A stretch of DNA of 64,000 bases from Actinomycetes bacterium (GCA_025363815.1 JANYLB010000037.1:1-64000); one strand, 5' to 3'. Counted from the stretch's first letter, positions 9,460 to 19,011 are shown. Notes: generated by a model from the sequence alone, not told the origin. Translations and numbers: made by a program.

Positions 9460-11169
9460 ATGGCTGGTTCGGCGGCGCACGTGAAGAATTCGGCGCGGGT
9501 CGAACCCGTTGCGTCCGAAGTCGCACCTGTCGTCGCGCCCGAACCGGCTCCGTGGACCCCGCCAGAGCCGCGACCGGACCGGACCCGCCGGGCTCGGGTC
9601 GCTTCGATGCTCGCTGGCGCGCCGGGCGTCGCGCTCCTCGCCCTTGTGGTCGGGATCGCCGCGGTGTGGTTCGCGTCACAGCACGACCTGATGATGCTCT
9701 ATGCCGACGCGCGGTCACACCTGACCATCGCGCGACGGCTCATCGACGGACCCAACCACGGCATCGTTCAGCTCGGGACGGTGTGGCTCCCGGTCCCGCA
9801 CATCGTGCTCATGCCCTTCGTGGCGTCGAAGTGGCTCTGGCACACCGGAGGTGCCGCGGTTCCCGTCGACATCGCGTGCCTCGTGATCGAAGCTCTCTCG
9901 CTCTACTCGCTGGTACGCACGATCACGCGCACCCGTTGGGCGTCGTGGATCGCGGCGACCCTGCTGCTCACCAATCCGTCGGTGCTCTACATGCACACGA
10001 CTGCGCTAACCGAGCCAGTGCTCTTCGCTGCTCTTCTCGGAACGACCGCGATGCTCGCCAAGTGGATCGCACGCGAGAAGCCGTGGTCGGGCGGCGAGAT
10101 CGCGGTCTACTGCGGCCTCCCCGCTGCGGTCGCGGTGTTGTCGCGCTACGACGGCTGGGCATTCGTAGCCGCCGCGGCCGTGTTCGTGTACGCGGTCGCG
10201 CAGCTCCGGTGGCACCAGTGGCGCTACTCGCTCCACATCACCCGGTGCTTCGCGACCGCACCCGTGATCGCCGCGTTCTGGTGGATGTGGTTCAACTGGA
10301 TCAACTTCGGCGATCCCTTGGAGTTCCAACGCGGTCGCTACTCGGCCCAAGCGCAGCAGGCGCTGCTCGCTCGCACCGGCAAGCTCCCCGACATGCACGA
10401 CCTCCCGAGCAGCCTGCACACCTACGCGTCGTCGGTGTGGCAGGGCGCGGGATGGTTCCTTCTCGGTGCGGCGATCCTCGGAATGGTGCTCTGGGCGTGG
10501 CACGGCCACCGCTCGCTCCCGGGGCTCGCACCCTGGCTGCTCGTGGGCGTTCCGTTCGGCTTCTACGTGCTATCGCTCTATACCGGCCAGGCGGTGATCC
10601 GGCTTGACAACGCCAACGGTCAGGGGATGTTCAACCTCCGGTACGGGGTCGAGATGGTGCCCGGACTGGCGGTGTTCGCCGCGCTCGGCGCGTTCGTGCT
10701 CGCGGTTCGGCCCCGCACCCAGCTCGGACGCGAGTGGCGCGTCTTCATCGGCCTCGCCGCACTGGTGCTGGTCGGTGTGCAGGCGGCCGCGTGGTGGCCC
10801 GACTGGCACGCGGTCCCGTTGGTCAAGGAAGGGATCAGTCAACGGGCTGCCGGCGCAGGGCAGTACGCAGCAGCCGAATGGATGTCGGACCATGCCCGTG
10901 AAGGACGTATCGCGATCGACGATTCCGTCAACCCGAACCTCCCGGTTATCGACGCCGACCTTGACCGCGTGACGGCACCGTTCTCCGGCCCCCGGTGGAG
11001 GCACACCCTCGCGCACCTCACCAACGCGGAGTGGCTCTACGTCGACACCGCCAACCCCCAGGACGAGGTCGCGCAGGCGATCCGCCGGGACCCCGACTTC
11101 GATGACGAGTTCGTGCTCCGCCACCAGGTAGGCAACGCACGTGTCTACCAGCGGAGGAACAACCCGTGA
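9460..11169 (+). CDS. GT39/ArnT-like multi-pass membrane glycosyltransferase
   Basis: Many TM segments; YADARSHLTIARRLIDGPNHGIVQLGTVWLPVPH resembles the PMT/ArnT-type loop. Confidence 0.75.
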   Translation: MAGSAAHVKNSARVEPVASEVAPVVAPEPAPWTPPEPRPDRTRRARVASMLAGAPGVALLALVVGIAAVWFASQHDLMMLYADARSHLTIARRLIDGPNHGIVQLGTVWLPVPHIVLMPFVASKWLWHTGGAAVPVDIACLVIEALSLYSLVRTITRTRWASWIAATLLLTNPSVLYMHTTALTEPVLFAALLGTTAMLAKWIAREKPWSGGEIAVYCGLPAAVAVLSRYDGWAFVAAAAVFVYAVAQLRWHQWRYSLHITRCFATAPVIAAFWWMWFNWINFGDPLEFQRGRYSAQAQQALLARTGKLPDMHDLPSSLHTYASSVWQGAGWFLLGAAILGMVLWAWHGHRSLPGLAPWLLVGVPFGFYVLSLYTGQAVIRLDNANGQGMFNLRYGVEMVPGLAVFAALGAFVLAVRPRTQLGREWRVFIGLAALVLVGVQAAAWWPDWHAVPLVKEGISQRAAGAGQYAAAEWMSDHAREGRIAIDDSVNPNLPVIDADLDRVTAPFSGPRWRHTLAHLTNAEWLYVDTANPQDEVAQAIRRDPDFDDEFVLRHQVGNARVYQRRNNP

Positions 11170-13113
11170 GCACAAGCACCGCGAGGAAGACCGCCACCAG
11201 GGAGCGACTCGGCGACGTGCTCGTCGCGCGTGGCGCGATCACCCGCGAGCAGCTGGCCGAGACCCTCGACCGGCAGCGCCACGCCGGAAGTCGATTGGGA
11301 CGCGAGCTCAGCGCGCACGGGGACGTCTCACGGCTCGATCTCTACCACGCCCTCGCCCAGGTATGGGACCTGCCGTTCATCGATCTCATCGCCGATCCAC
11401 CCGACGACGAGCTGCTCCAGCGCGTCGGCTCCGAGACGATGCTGCGCGACCACTGGGCCCCGCACCACCTCGAATCCATCGAGGGCAGCGGCGGGACGCA
11501 GCGCGCGGTCGTCGCCACCGCCGAGGAACCGACTCCCGATCTGACGGAACGCATCCGCACGGCACTCGGCGTTCTCGAGGTGCGCTTCCTCGCGACCACC
11601 GACTGGGACGTCGATCAGGCAGTCCTGCTCGGTTGTCAGGACGAGCTCGTCGCGGAGGCGGCCTTCGGTCTCGCGATGCAGCGGCCCGAGCTCTCGGCCG
11701 ACACCGGTTGGGCCCGCCGGCAGCGGGTCGGGATCGTCGTCGCGCTCGTGCTACTGGCCATCTCCGCGATCCTCCAGCCCACCAACACCCTCATCGTCAC
11801 CCTCATCGTGATCAATCTCATGTTCTTCGTGGGAGTCGCGTTCAAGCTCGCGGCCTGCACCGCCGGGATGGTGCATCTCAGCCGGCTGCGACGACAGCAC
11901 GACCCCAGGAGCGGCGCGCAACCTGTCGCCGAAGTACCGCGCATCCCCGACGACGAGCTCCCGGTGTTCACGATCCTCGTTCCCGCGTACCGCGAAGCCA
12001 ACGTCGTGGCGAAGGTCATCGAGCACCTGAGCGAGCTCGACTACCCGATGTCGAAGCTGCAGGTACTGCTCCTCATGGAGGCCGACGACGACGAGACCAT
12101 CTCGGCCGCAAAGGTCGCACGACCGCCCGACTGTGTGCGGTTCGTGGTCGTCCCGCCGTACGGGCCGCAGACGAAGCCGAAGGCATGCAATGTCGGACTC
12201 GCGCTCGCCGAGGGCGAGTTCCTCGTGATCTACGACGCCGAGGACCGGCCGGAACCGGGTCAGCTGCGCGAGGTCGTGAGCCGCTTCTCCGAGACCGGTG
12301 ACGACGTCGCGTGCTTCCAAGCCCGCCTCAACTACTTCAACGCCCGGGAGAACATCCTCACGCGGATGTTCACCCTCGAGTACTCGATGTGGTTCGACAC
12401 GATGCTCCCCGGACTCGATGCGTGGAAGCTCCCGATCCCCCTCGGCGGCACGTCGAACCACTTCCGGGTGCAGTCGCTCCGCCAGCTCGGCGCGTGGGAT
12501 CCGTACAACGTGACCGAAGACGCCGACCTCGGCATCCGGGCGTCGGCCCAGCGGATGAGCGTCGGCATCACCGAGTCGACGACATGGGAGGAAGCCTGCT
12601 CGGAGTGGAAGGCGTGGATCCGTCAGCGCACCCGCTGGATCAAGGGGTACATGGTCACCGCGCTCGTCCACACCCGGCGGCCGCGGACGTTGTGGAAGGA
12701 GACCGGTTGGCGTGGGTACACCGGTCTGATCGGCCTCATCGCCGGGACTCCCGCGATGTTCCTCGCCTGCCCGCTCGTTTGGGGCTTCTGGCTCTACACG
12801 TTCCTCGGCGGATCCGTCGCCGGCTTCCACATGCCCCACTGGGTGCAGACCGCGACGACCGCGAACCTGATCATCGGCAATTGCGCCATGATCCTTCTCG
12901 GCGCGCTCGCGACGTGTCGTCGCGGTGCGTACGACCTGATGCCGTTCTCGCTGCTGAACCCGGCCTACTGGATCCTGCACTCCATCGCCGCGTGGCGCGC
13001 GCTCTGGCAGCTCATCTTCAACCCGTCGCACTGGGAGAAGACCCCCCCACGGCATCGTCCACGGCCCCGGGGCGCACCAGCGCCGGCCGACAGCCCACGC
13101 CGCCAAGACGTAG
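11166..13113 (+). CDS. Processive GT2 (cellulose-synthase-like) with N-terminal MshEN/GspE-II domain; 3' end frameshifted in this assembly
   Basis: RLGDVLVARGAITREQLAETLDRQRHAGSRLGRELSA (MshEN-like); LMEADDDE, YDAEDRPEPG, TEDADLGIR, RQRTRWIKG (D, DxD, ED, QxxRW). Raw ORF runs to 13253; removing one C from the C7 tract at 13042-13048 gives ...HWEKTPHGIVHGPGAHQRRPTAHAAKT* ending at 13113. Confidence 0.8.
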
Positions 13114-13117
13114 TTCT

Positions 13118-13567
13118 TCAGAGGCGGAGGGGCTTGATCGGTGCTGCGATCAGTTCGGGGTTCTCGCGCCAGTCGACGCCGGGCACGTCGATGAACAGCT
13201 CGAGCTCGTTGCCGTCGGGGTCGTGTAGGTACAGGCTGTGCGTCACGGTGTGATCGCTCGCGCCGGTCAGCTCGACGCCCGCTCGATCGAGCTCGGCGAC
13301 CGCGGCGCGGAGCTCATCGTCACTGTCGCCGATCTTCAGGCCTATGTGGTACATCCCGACCCGACGTCCCGCAGGGATCTCCGCGGCGTCCTCGCCGACC
13401 TCGATGAGCAGCAGCTCGTGATGGGCCCGGCCCGACGAGAAGGCAGCGGCCGGGAACGGTCCCTCCAACAGAAGCTGGCGGAACCCGAGCACGTCGCCAT
13501 AGAAGTGACGTGAACGCTCGAGGTTGTGCACATAGAGCACAACGTGTCCGAGCTCCTTGACCTGCAT
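13118..13567 (-). CDS. VOC family (glyoxalase/extradiol dioxygenase-like) protein
   Basis: MQVKELGHVVLYVHNLERSRHFYGDVLGF ... SLYLHDPDGNELELFID. Confidence 0.9.
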   Translation of the reverse strand: MQVKELGHVVLYVHNLERSRHFYGDVLGFRQLLLEGPFPAAAFSSGRAHHELLLIEVGEDAAEIPAGRRVGMYHIGLKIGDSDDELRAAVAELDRAGVELTGASDHTVTHSLYLHDPDGNELELFIDVPGVDWRENPELIAAPIKPLRL

Positions 13568-13596
13568 GACGGGGCTCCTCGCTCCGAACCGGCTGG

Positions 13597-13629
13597 CTGA
13601 CTGCTCAAGGATTATATCTGAGCAGTCAG
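13597..13629. promoter_or_regulatory. Perfect 11-bp inverted repeat enclosing a minus-strand TATAAT
   Basis: CTGACTGCTCA-AGGATTATATC-TGAGCAGTCAG, upstream of the VOC gene start (13567). Confidence 0.7.
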
Positions 13630-13636
13630 GCATTGG

Positions 13637-14476
13637 CTAGGGCGAGTCGAACAGATCCCGGCGTGGCTCGTCGGTGTAAACCGGCTCCCGACCCTGATCG
13701 AAAGCACGGATCGCCTCGGGGAGGTTCGCGGTGAACCCGAGCATCAACTGGTTGCGGTCCTCGATCTGGATCGCCGACTCCAGGCTGGGGTTCTCGAGGT
13801 TGACCCAGAGCATGCTCTTGGTCATCTCGAGGCCGTAGGGGCTGAACTTCGCCATGCGGGCAGCCATCTCGAGCGCCTCGGCCACCAAGTCGTCGTCGGG
13901 GAGCACCCGCGAGACGAGCCCGAGCCGGTAGGCCTCGTCACCATCGATCTCACGGCCGGTGAGGAGCAGGTCGTTCGAATGGGTCGCTCCGATGAGACGG
14001 GGGAGCAACCAGCTCACGGCCAACTCGGTGCTCGTCAGACCATTGACGATGCCGGTGGCGTTGAACACCGCGCTCTTCGACGCAATTCGCAGATCAGTGG
14101 CGCACGCGAGGCACATCCCACCGCCGTACGCCGGACCGTTGATCGCCGAGATCACCGGCTGCGGCATCCGCCGGAGTGTGAGGATGAGCCGCGAGTAGTA
14201 GCGCATCGATCGCGCCGCGATGCGGCCGACGGTTAGACCGTCGATGTTCGGGATTATGCCGTAGTCCTTCAGGTCGAGACCCGAGCAGAACCCTCGACCG
14301 GCGCCGGTCAGGATTACGACAGAGACCTCGTTGTCTTCACCCACGCGGTTCAGGGCCGCGTCGAGCTCGATGACCAGCTCGATCGACATGGCGTTCAGCC
14401 GCTCGGGGCGGTTCAGCGTGACCACAGCTGTACGCGCCTGTGGCTTCTCGACCAGAACTAGCGGCTGCTCAACCAA
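13637..14476 (-). CDS. Enoyl-CoA hydratase/isomerase family protein
   Basis: VVTLNRPERLNAMSIELVIEL ... GAGRGFCSGLDLKDY ... GPAYGGGMCLACATDLRIAS. Confidence 0.92.
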   Translation of the reverse strand: MVEQPLVLVEKPQARTAVVTLNRPERLNAMSIELVIELDAALNRVGEDNEVSVVILTGAGRGFCSGLDLKDYGIIPNIDGLTVGRIAARSMRYYSRLILTLRRMPQPVISAINGPAYGGGMCLACATDLRIASKSAVFNATGIVNGLTSTELAVSWLLPRLIGATHSNDLLLTGREIDGDEAYRLGLVSRVLPDDDLVAEALEMAARMAKFSPYGLEMTKSMLWVNLENPSLESAIQIEDRNQLMLGFTANLPEAIRAFDQGREPVYTDEPRRDLFDSP

Positions 14477-14514
14477 GATCCCTCCTGAGACGAAAGTCGG
14501 TGCGGTTCACCGGT

Positions 14515-14886
14515 TCAGGGGAACTCAATGCGGGGCGCCACCGAGGAATCGTGGCCGTAGATCTCGGTCAGCGTGGCCAACAGCAGCGCGGCAATCGCGC
14601 GGCGTTGCTCGGCAGTCGCTGATTCGTCGAAACGGGTGAAGTCGGCGCCTTCGACGGCCGTCCAGCCGAGACCCTGCATCCGGGCGTTTCCGGCCCCCGA
14701 CATCTGATCGGCGGGGTCGAGATACTCATTGCTCGCGGCCTCGCAAACGAAGGTGTCTTCACCTTCGATCTTGGTTGCCTGGACCCACCGATCGTTGTGC
14801 GGCCCGGCGCGTAGCAGCACCGTCGGGTGGTCGCCGACAGCAACCGCGTCTAGCGCGTCGAGGACTTGGTCGATGGGGTCGATGCC
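14515..14886 (-). CDS. TY-Chap-like small protein (start codon uncertain)
   Basis: ...WVQATKIEGEDTFVCEAASNEYLDPADQMSGAGNARMQGLGWTAVEGADFTRFDESATAEQRRAIAALLLATLTEIYG resembles the actinobacterial TY-Chap pattern. The annotated GTG at 14820 appears too short, because coding extends upstream toward 14886. Confidence 0.5.
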   Translation of the reverse strand, partial: GIDPIDQVLDALDAVAVGDHPTVLLRAGPHNDRWVQATKIEGEDTFVCEAASNEYLDPADQMSGAGNARMQGLGWTAVEGADFTRFDESATAEQRRAIAALLLATLTEIYGHDSSVAPRIEFP

Positions 14887-14894
14887 GGGGAAAG

Positions 14895-15875
14895 TTAGCC
14901 GACGCCCGCAACAGGGACGCCCGGCACCGGGGCGACCGGGTCGAGCAGACCTTCAGCCACCAGCTCCAACCAGACCGCTGCGGGGATCGGCACCCGTGCG
15001 AACGCGGCGTTCTCGCGGATCTCGTGGGGTGAACGGGCCCCGGTGAGCACCGCGACAACTGCGGGGTGGGCGAGCGGGAACTGCAACGCCGCGGCGGCGA
15101 GTGCAATCCCGTGGCGCTGACACACCGCCTCGATCTGGCGCGCCCGCTCGACGAACTGTGCGGCCGCGGGCCAATACTCGTAGGTGATGTCGTCACGGTG
15201 CGGGTCCGCGAGGAGACCACTGTTGAAGACGCCACCGACGATCACATCGACAGCGCGCGCCGCGCACGGGTCGAGCAGCACCGTCAGCGCACGTTGTTCG
15301 AGGAGCGTGTAACGCCCGGCGAGCAGCAAACAGTCGACGTCGAGCTCGGCGACAAAGCGGGCCGGCATCTCCGCCTGGTTCATTCCAGTTCCGAGCGCGC
15401 CGATCAACCCTTCTTCGCGCATACGGATCAGCTCCGGGAATGCGCCCTTTCGTGCGTCGTCCTCGTGATCATCGGGGTCGTGCACGAAGACGATGTCGAC
15501 TCGGTCGAGCCCAAGGCGTTCGAGGCTCTCCTCGAACGAGCGGCGGGTCGCGCCGGCCGAGTAGTCGAACACCGGATGCACGTCGGGGAGGTCCACGAAC
15601 GTCGTCTCCTCGCCCGCACCCGGTTCCAGAAGCCGCCCGACTTTGGTCGACAGCACGAACTCATCGCGCGGTCTGGAGGCCAACGCTGCGCCGAGGCGCC
15701 GTTCCGAGAGCCCGTGCCCGTATAGCGGCGCGGTGTCGAACAAACGGACACCGGCTTCCCACGCGGCGTCGACCGTCGCGGCGGCCGTCGCGTCATCGGT
15801 GGCGCGAAACATGTTTCCGAGCGCAGCTCCGCCCAGTCCGAGCGGCGGGATCGCGAGATCCTTCAGCCGGCCCAT
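14895..15875 (-). CDS. Aldo/keto reductase, D-threo-aldose 1-dehydrogenase (L-fucose dehydrogenase)-like
   Basis: MGRLKDLAIPPLGLGGAALGNMF ... GVRLFDTAPLYGHGLSERRLGAAL ... VHDPDDHED. Confidence 0.82.
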   Translation of the reverse strand: MGRLKDLAIPPLGLGGAALGNMFRATDDATAAATVDAAWEAGVRLFDTAPLYGHGLSERRLGAALASRPRDEFVLSTKVGRLLEPGAGEETTFVDLPDVHPVFDYSAGATRRSFEESLERLGLDRVDIVFVHDPDDHEDDARKGAFPELIRMREEGLIGALGTGMNQAEMPARFVAELDVDCLLLAGRYTLLEQRALTVLLDPCAARAVDVIVGGVFNSGLLADPHRDDITYEYWPAAAQFVERARQIEAVCQRHGIALAAAALQFPLAHPAVVAVLTGARSPHEIRENAAFARVPIPAAVWLELVAEGLLDPVAPVPGVPVAGVG

Positions 15876-17161
15876 TCGGAACCTCGAGGGTAAGCGAGCG
15901 CGCCGAGCGACTCCGGCTTCATCTCGGCCGAGTACCCCGGCGCAGTCGGTACGACATAGCGACCACCACGCACCTGCGCGGGGTGCACGAAGTGCTCGTG
16001 GCAGTGATCGGCGAACTCGACCATCCTCCCATCGAGGCTCCCACTGACCACGATGTAGTCGAGGACCGAGATGTGCTGAACGTACTCGCAGAGTCCGAGG
16101 CCACCCGCGTGCGGACACACCGGAACACCGAAGCGCGCCGCGAGCAACAGCACCGCGAGCACCTCGTTCAGCCCACCGAGACGACACGCGTCGACCTGGC
16201 AGTAGTCGATCGCCTCGGCCTGCAACAGCTGTTTGAACATGACCCGATTGGCGCAGTGCTCCCCCGTCGCCACCCCGATCCCGGTGGGCGCGAGCGCTCG
16301 ACGGATCGCCGCATGCCCGAGCACGTCGTCTGGGCTGGTCGGCTCCTCGATCCACCGGAGCCCGTACCCGGCGAGGCCCTCAGTCCAGCTGATCGCCTCC
16401 GACACGTCCCACACCTGGTTCGCGTCGGCCATCAGATCGCGGTCGGGCCCGATCTCCTCGCGCATCACCGCGGCTCGCCACGCGTCACTCTCACGGTCTA
16501 TACCGACCTTCATCTTGAACGCGTTCCAACCATCGTCCACCGCTTCGCGGCAAAGTCGGCGCACCTTCTCCTCCGGGTAGCCCAACCAGCCCGCCGACGT
16601 GATGTACGCGGGATACCCGTCGCGGCGGATCTCCGCTTCGCGGTCGGCCTTTCCCGGCTCCAACGCCCCCAACATCGCGAGCGCGTCGTCGCGGGTCAGA
16701 ACATCAGAGAGGTAACGGAAGTCGATGCAGCTCACGAACTCCTCGGGGGTGAGGTCGGCAACGAGCTTCCAGACCGGCTTGCCCTCGGCCTTCGCCCACA
16801 GGTCCCACACCGCATTGACGATCGCGGCGGTCGCCAGGTGGATCACACCTTTGTCCGGTCCGAGCCAGCGGAGCTGTGAGTCGTTCGTCACCGCGCGCCA
16901 GAAGGCGGCGAAGTCGGCGGTGACATCATCGAGGCGAACCCCGATCACGTGGTGTCGCAATGCCTCGACGGCAGCGCAGACCACTTCGGTGCCCCGCCCG
17001 ATCGTGAAGGTGAAGCCGTGGCCGGTTAGGTCACCATCGGTGCTCAGCACCACGTACGCGGCGGAGTAGTCGGGATCGCTGTGCACGGCGTCGGAACCCG
17101 CGAGCGTGCGCGACGTCGGCGCGCGAACATCGTGGACAGCCAGCCCGGTGATGATCGTCAT
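15863..17161 (-). CDS. fucD: L-fuconate dehydratase-like enolase-superfamily enzyme
   Basis: VHDVRAPTSRTLAGSDAVHSDPDYSAAYVVLSTDGDLTGHGFTFTIGRGTEVV ... FKMKVGID ... DANQVWDVSEAI ... EEPTSPDD ... CPHAGGLGLCEYVQH. Confidence 0.88.
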   Translation of the reverse strand: MTIITGLAVHDVRAPTSRTLAGSDAVHSDPDYSAAYVVLSTDGDLTGHGFTFTIGRGTEVVCAAVEALRHHVIGVRLDDVTADFAAFWRAVTNDSQLRWLGPDKGVIHLATAAIVNAVWDLWAKAEGKPVWKLVADLTPEEFVSCIDFRYLSDVLTRDDALAMLGALEPGKADREAEIRRDGYPAYITSAGWLGYPEEKVRRLCREAVDDGWNAFKMKVGIDRESDAWRAAVMREEIGPDRDLMADANQVWDVSEAISWTEGLAGYGLRWIEEPTSPDDVLGHAAIRRALAPTGIGVATGEHCANRVMFKQLLQAEAIDYCQVDACRLGGLNEVLAVLLLAARFGVPVCPHAGGLGLCEYVQHISVLDYIVVSGSLDGRMVEFADHCHEHFVHPAQVRGGRYVVPTAPGYSAEMKPESLGALAYPRGSEWAG

Positions 17162-17922
17162 CGGCTTGCGGATCCTCCCGGAACCTGGAACCCGCTCGTC
17201 CCGCCGTCGATTGCGAGCGCGGTACCGGTCACGTACCCGGCCTCTGGTGACGCGAGGTAGACGATCGCGGCCGCGATCTCCCCGGCAGTGCCGAGCCGAC
17301 CAATGGGCTGACGGTCTACCAGCGCGGCGCGGGCCGCATCGGGATCAGCGGCTTGGTCGAGTAGACGCCCCACCCAGGGAGTGTCGACCGTTCCCGGGCA
17401 CACGCAGTTCACCCTGATCCGGTCCTGCGCGCAGTCGGCGGCCATCGCCATCGTCAGGCTGAGCACGGCTCCCTTGGTCGCGCCGTAGCAGGCCCGCTGC
17501 GGTAGGCCCGTCGATGACACGATCGATGCAAGGTTCACGATGGCCGGGTTCTCGGAGCGTCGGAGATGCGGTAGGACCGCCCGCGAGCAGCGCACGATTC
17601 CGAGAACGTTGACGTCGAAAACCCGCTTCCACTCGTCATCGTCGTTGGTCTCGACAGTGCCGACGGCGCCTATACCGGCATCGTTAACGAGCACGTCTAT
17701 ACCGCCGAACCTGTCGATCGCACGCGTGACAGCCGCGTCGACCGACGCCTGATCAGTGACGTCGGCGACGATCGGCAGCATCCCGTCAACGGGATCGGGG
17801 GGTCGGATGTCTGCGGCTGCCACCAGTGCACCTTCGGAGAGCAGGCGAAGCGCGGTCGCCAACCCGATTCCCGAACCGGCGCCGGTGACAAAGGCGACCA
17901 AACCCTCCATCCGCCTGCTCAC
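17158..17922 (-). CDS. SDR family oxidoreductase (possible 2-keto-3-deoxy-L-fuconate dehydrogenase)
   Basis: MEGLVAFVTGAGSGIGLATALRL, NDAGIG, YGATKGAV; position in operon. Confidence 0.85.
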   Translation of the reverse strand: MSRRMEGLVAFVTGAGSGIGLATALRLLSEGALVAAADIRPPDPVDGMLPIVADVTDQASVDAAVTRAIDRFGGIDVLVNDAGIGAVGTVETNDDDEWKRVFDVNVLGIVRCSRAVLPHLRRSENPAIVNLASIVSSTGLPQRACYGATKGAVLSLTMAMAADCAQDRIRVNCVCPGTVDTPWVGRLLDQAADPDAARAALVDRQPIGRLGTAGEIAAAIVYLASPEAGYVTGTALAIDGGTSGFQVPGGSASR

Positions 17923-18992
17923 CCGTCGACCCCCACGAGCGCGAGCTCGGCGGCCGCCTGGAGCGCAACCAGCGCATCTGACGCGGCCAGCTCGCCGCGC
18001 AATGCAGCACGGATCCCGCCCCAGCCTGCCGACTCGACCGCAGGGAAGTTCGCCAGCGGCGGGTAGGTGATCATCCCTGTGTCGATGGTCTCGCGGGTGA
18101 TCTCGAGCCGCCGGGCATCGACGGCGTCGAGCGGCTCGACGCCCGCGAACACCTCGACGTGCGCACACACTGCACCACTTCGCGCCTCCCGTTCGTGAGC
18201 GTCAGCCGAGCTCAGCAACTCAAGCAGCGCAACCGCTCCATCCCGATCCCCGCACGTTCGCGGGATCCCCCAACCATGGCAGCCGGCGTAAGAACGCAGG
18301 CCTACGGAGCCGGCTAGGTACGGATGCGGTTCAAGATCAGATCGAGCCGAGCGGAGTGCCCTCGTCGCGCCTGGCCATGCCGCCGCCAGTTCGACGTCGC
18401 CGCGCGTGAGCGCGTCGTCGAGCGCGTCGTAGTGCCACCCGGTGAGCGCGCTGGGCGCCCGCTTCGCGAGCGTCATGAGAGTGTCGAGTGCCGCGCGACA
18501 CTCCGGTGAGCCCATGGTGGGCCTGAGGTCGTCGTCGAACAGTCGACCACCATGGCTGACGACGAGCTCGAAGAAGGTGCCGAAGAGCCCTGATTCGCGT
18601 CCTGGGAACCCGAAGACCACATCAGAGTGGGCAAGCTCAGCCCAAGTTGGGGGTACGTCGGTGTCGGGACCGGCCCACAGCACGCGCACATCGACATTTC
18701 GAGGCACGCAGAACAGCGCGCCATCGAATCGACCCAGCTCGACCGCCTTGGGGGCGAGCGCGCTCACGTCGAGCAGGTCGTCGAGGGGATGCAACCAGGA
18801 ACTCTGCGACGGCGCGTACTTCGAATGGGTCGAAAGCACGTCGATCCGCTCGCCCGCCTCCACCATGGCCGCGACCTCACGATTGAGCTCCGTGTGCGGT
18901 GCGTGCACCACGATCTCGACATCGTGATCCGCGAGGATCTCGTAGAGGCCGTCGTACATCGGTCCGCCGACGAGCGCGACGCGAAGGTTCAC
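17919..18992 (-). CDS. Solute-binding-protein-like (ABC SBP fold), no obvious signal peptide
   Basis: DVLSTHSKYAPSQSSWLHPLDDLLDVSAL ... GALFCVPRNVDVRVLWAGPD ... PPTWAEL ... TFFELVVSHGGRLFDDDLRPTMGSPECRAALDTL: sugar SBP pattern; N-terminus MNLRVALVGGPMYDGLYEI. Confidence 0.75.
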   Translation of the reverse strand: MNLRVALVGGPMYDGLYEILADHDVEIVVHAPHTELNREVAAMVEAGERIDVLSTHSKYAPSQSSWLHPLDDLLDVSALAPKAVELGRFDGALFCVPRNVDVRVLWAGPDTDVPPTWAELAHSDVVFGFPGRESGLFGTFFELVVSHGGRLFDDDLRPTMGSPECRAALDTLMTLAKRAPSALTGWHYDALDDALTRGDVELAAAWPGATRALRSARSDLEPHPYLAGSVGLRSYAGCHGWGIPRTCGDRDGAVALLELLSSADAHEREARSGAVCAHVEVFAGVEPLDAVDARRLEITRETIDTGMITYPPLANFPAVESAGWGGIRAALRGELAASDALVALQAAAELALVGVDG

Positions 18993-19011
18993 GACGATGG
19001 AACCTAGTTGT

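Noticed and set aside
8349-10607. 752-aa plus-strand ORF
   Set aside because: Antisense to the DinG-like gene, then out of frame across the GT39-like gene; Arg-rich low-complexity translation typical of high-GC shadow ORFs.
15876-16355. N-terminal part of the ORF 14895-16355
   Set aside because: Out-of-frame overlap with the fuconate dehydratase gene; the AKR starts at MGRLKDL (15875).
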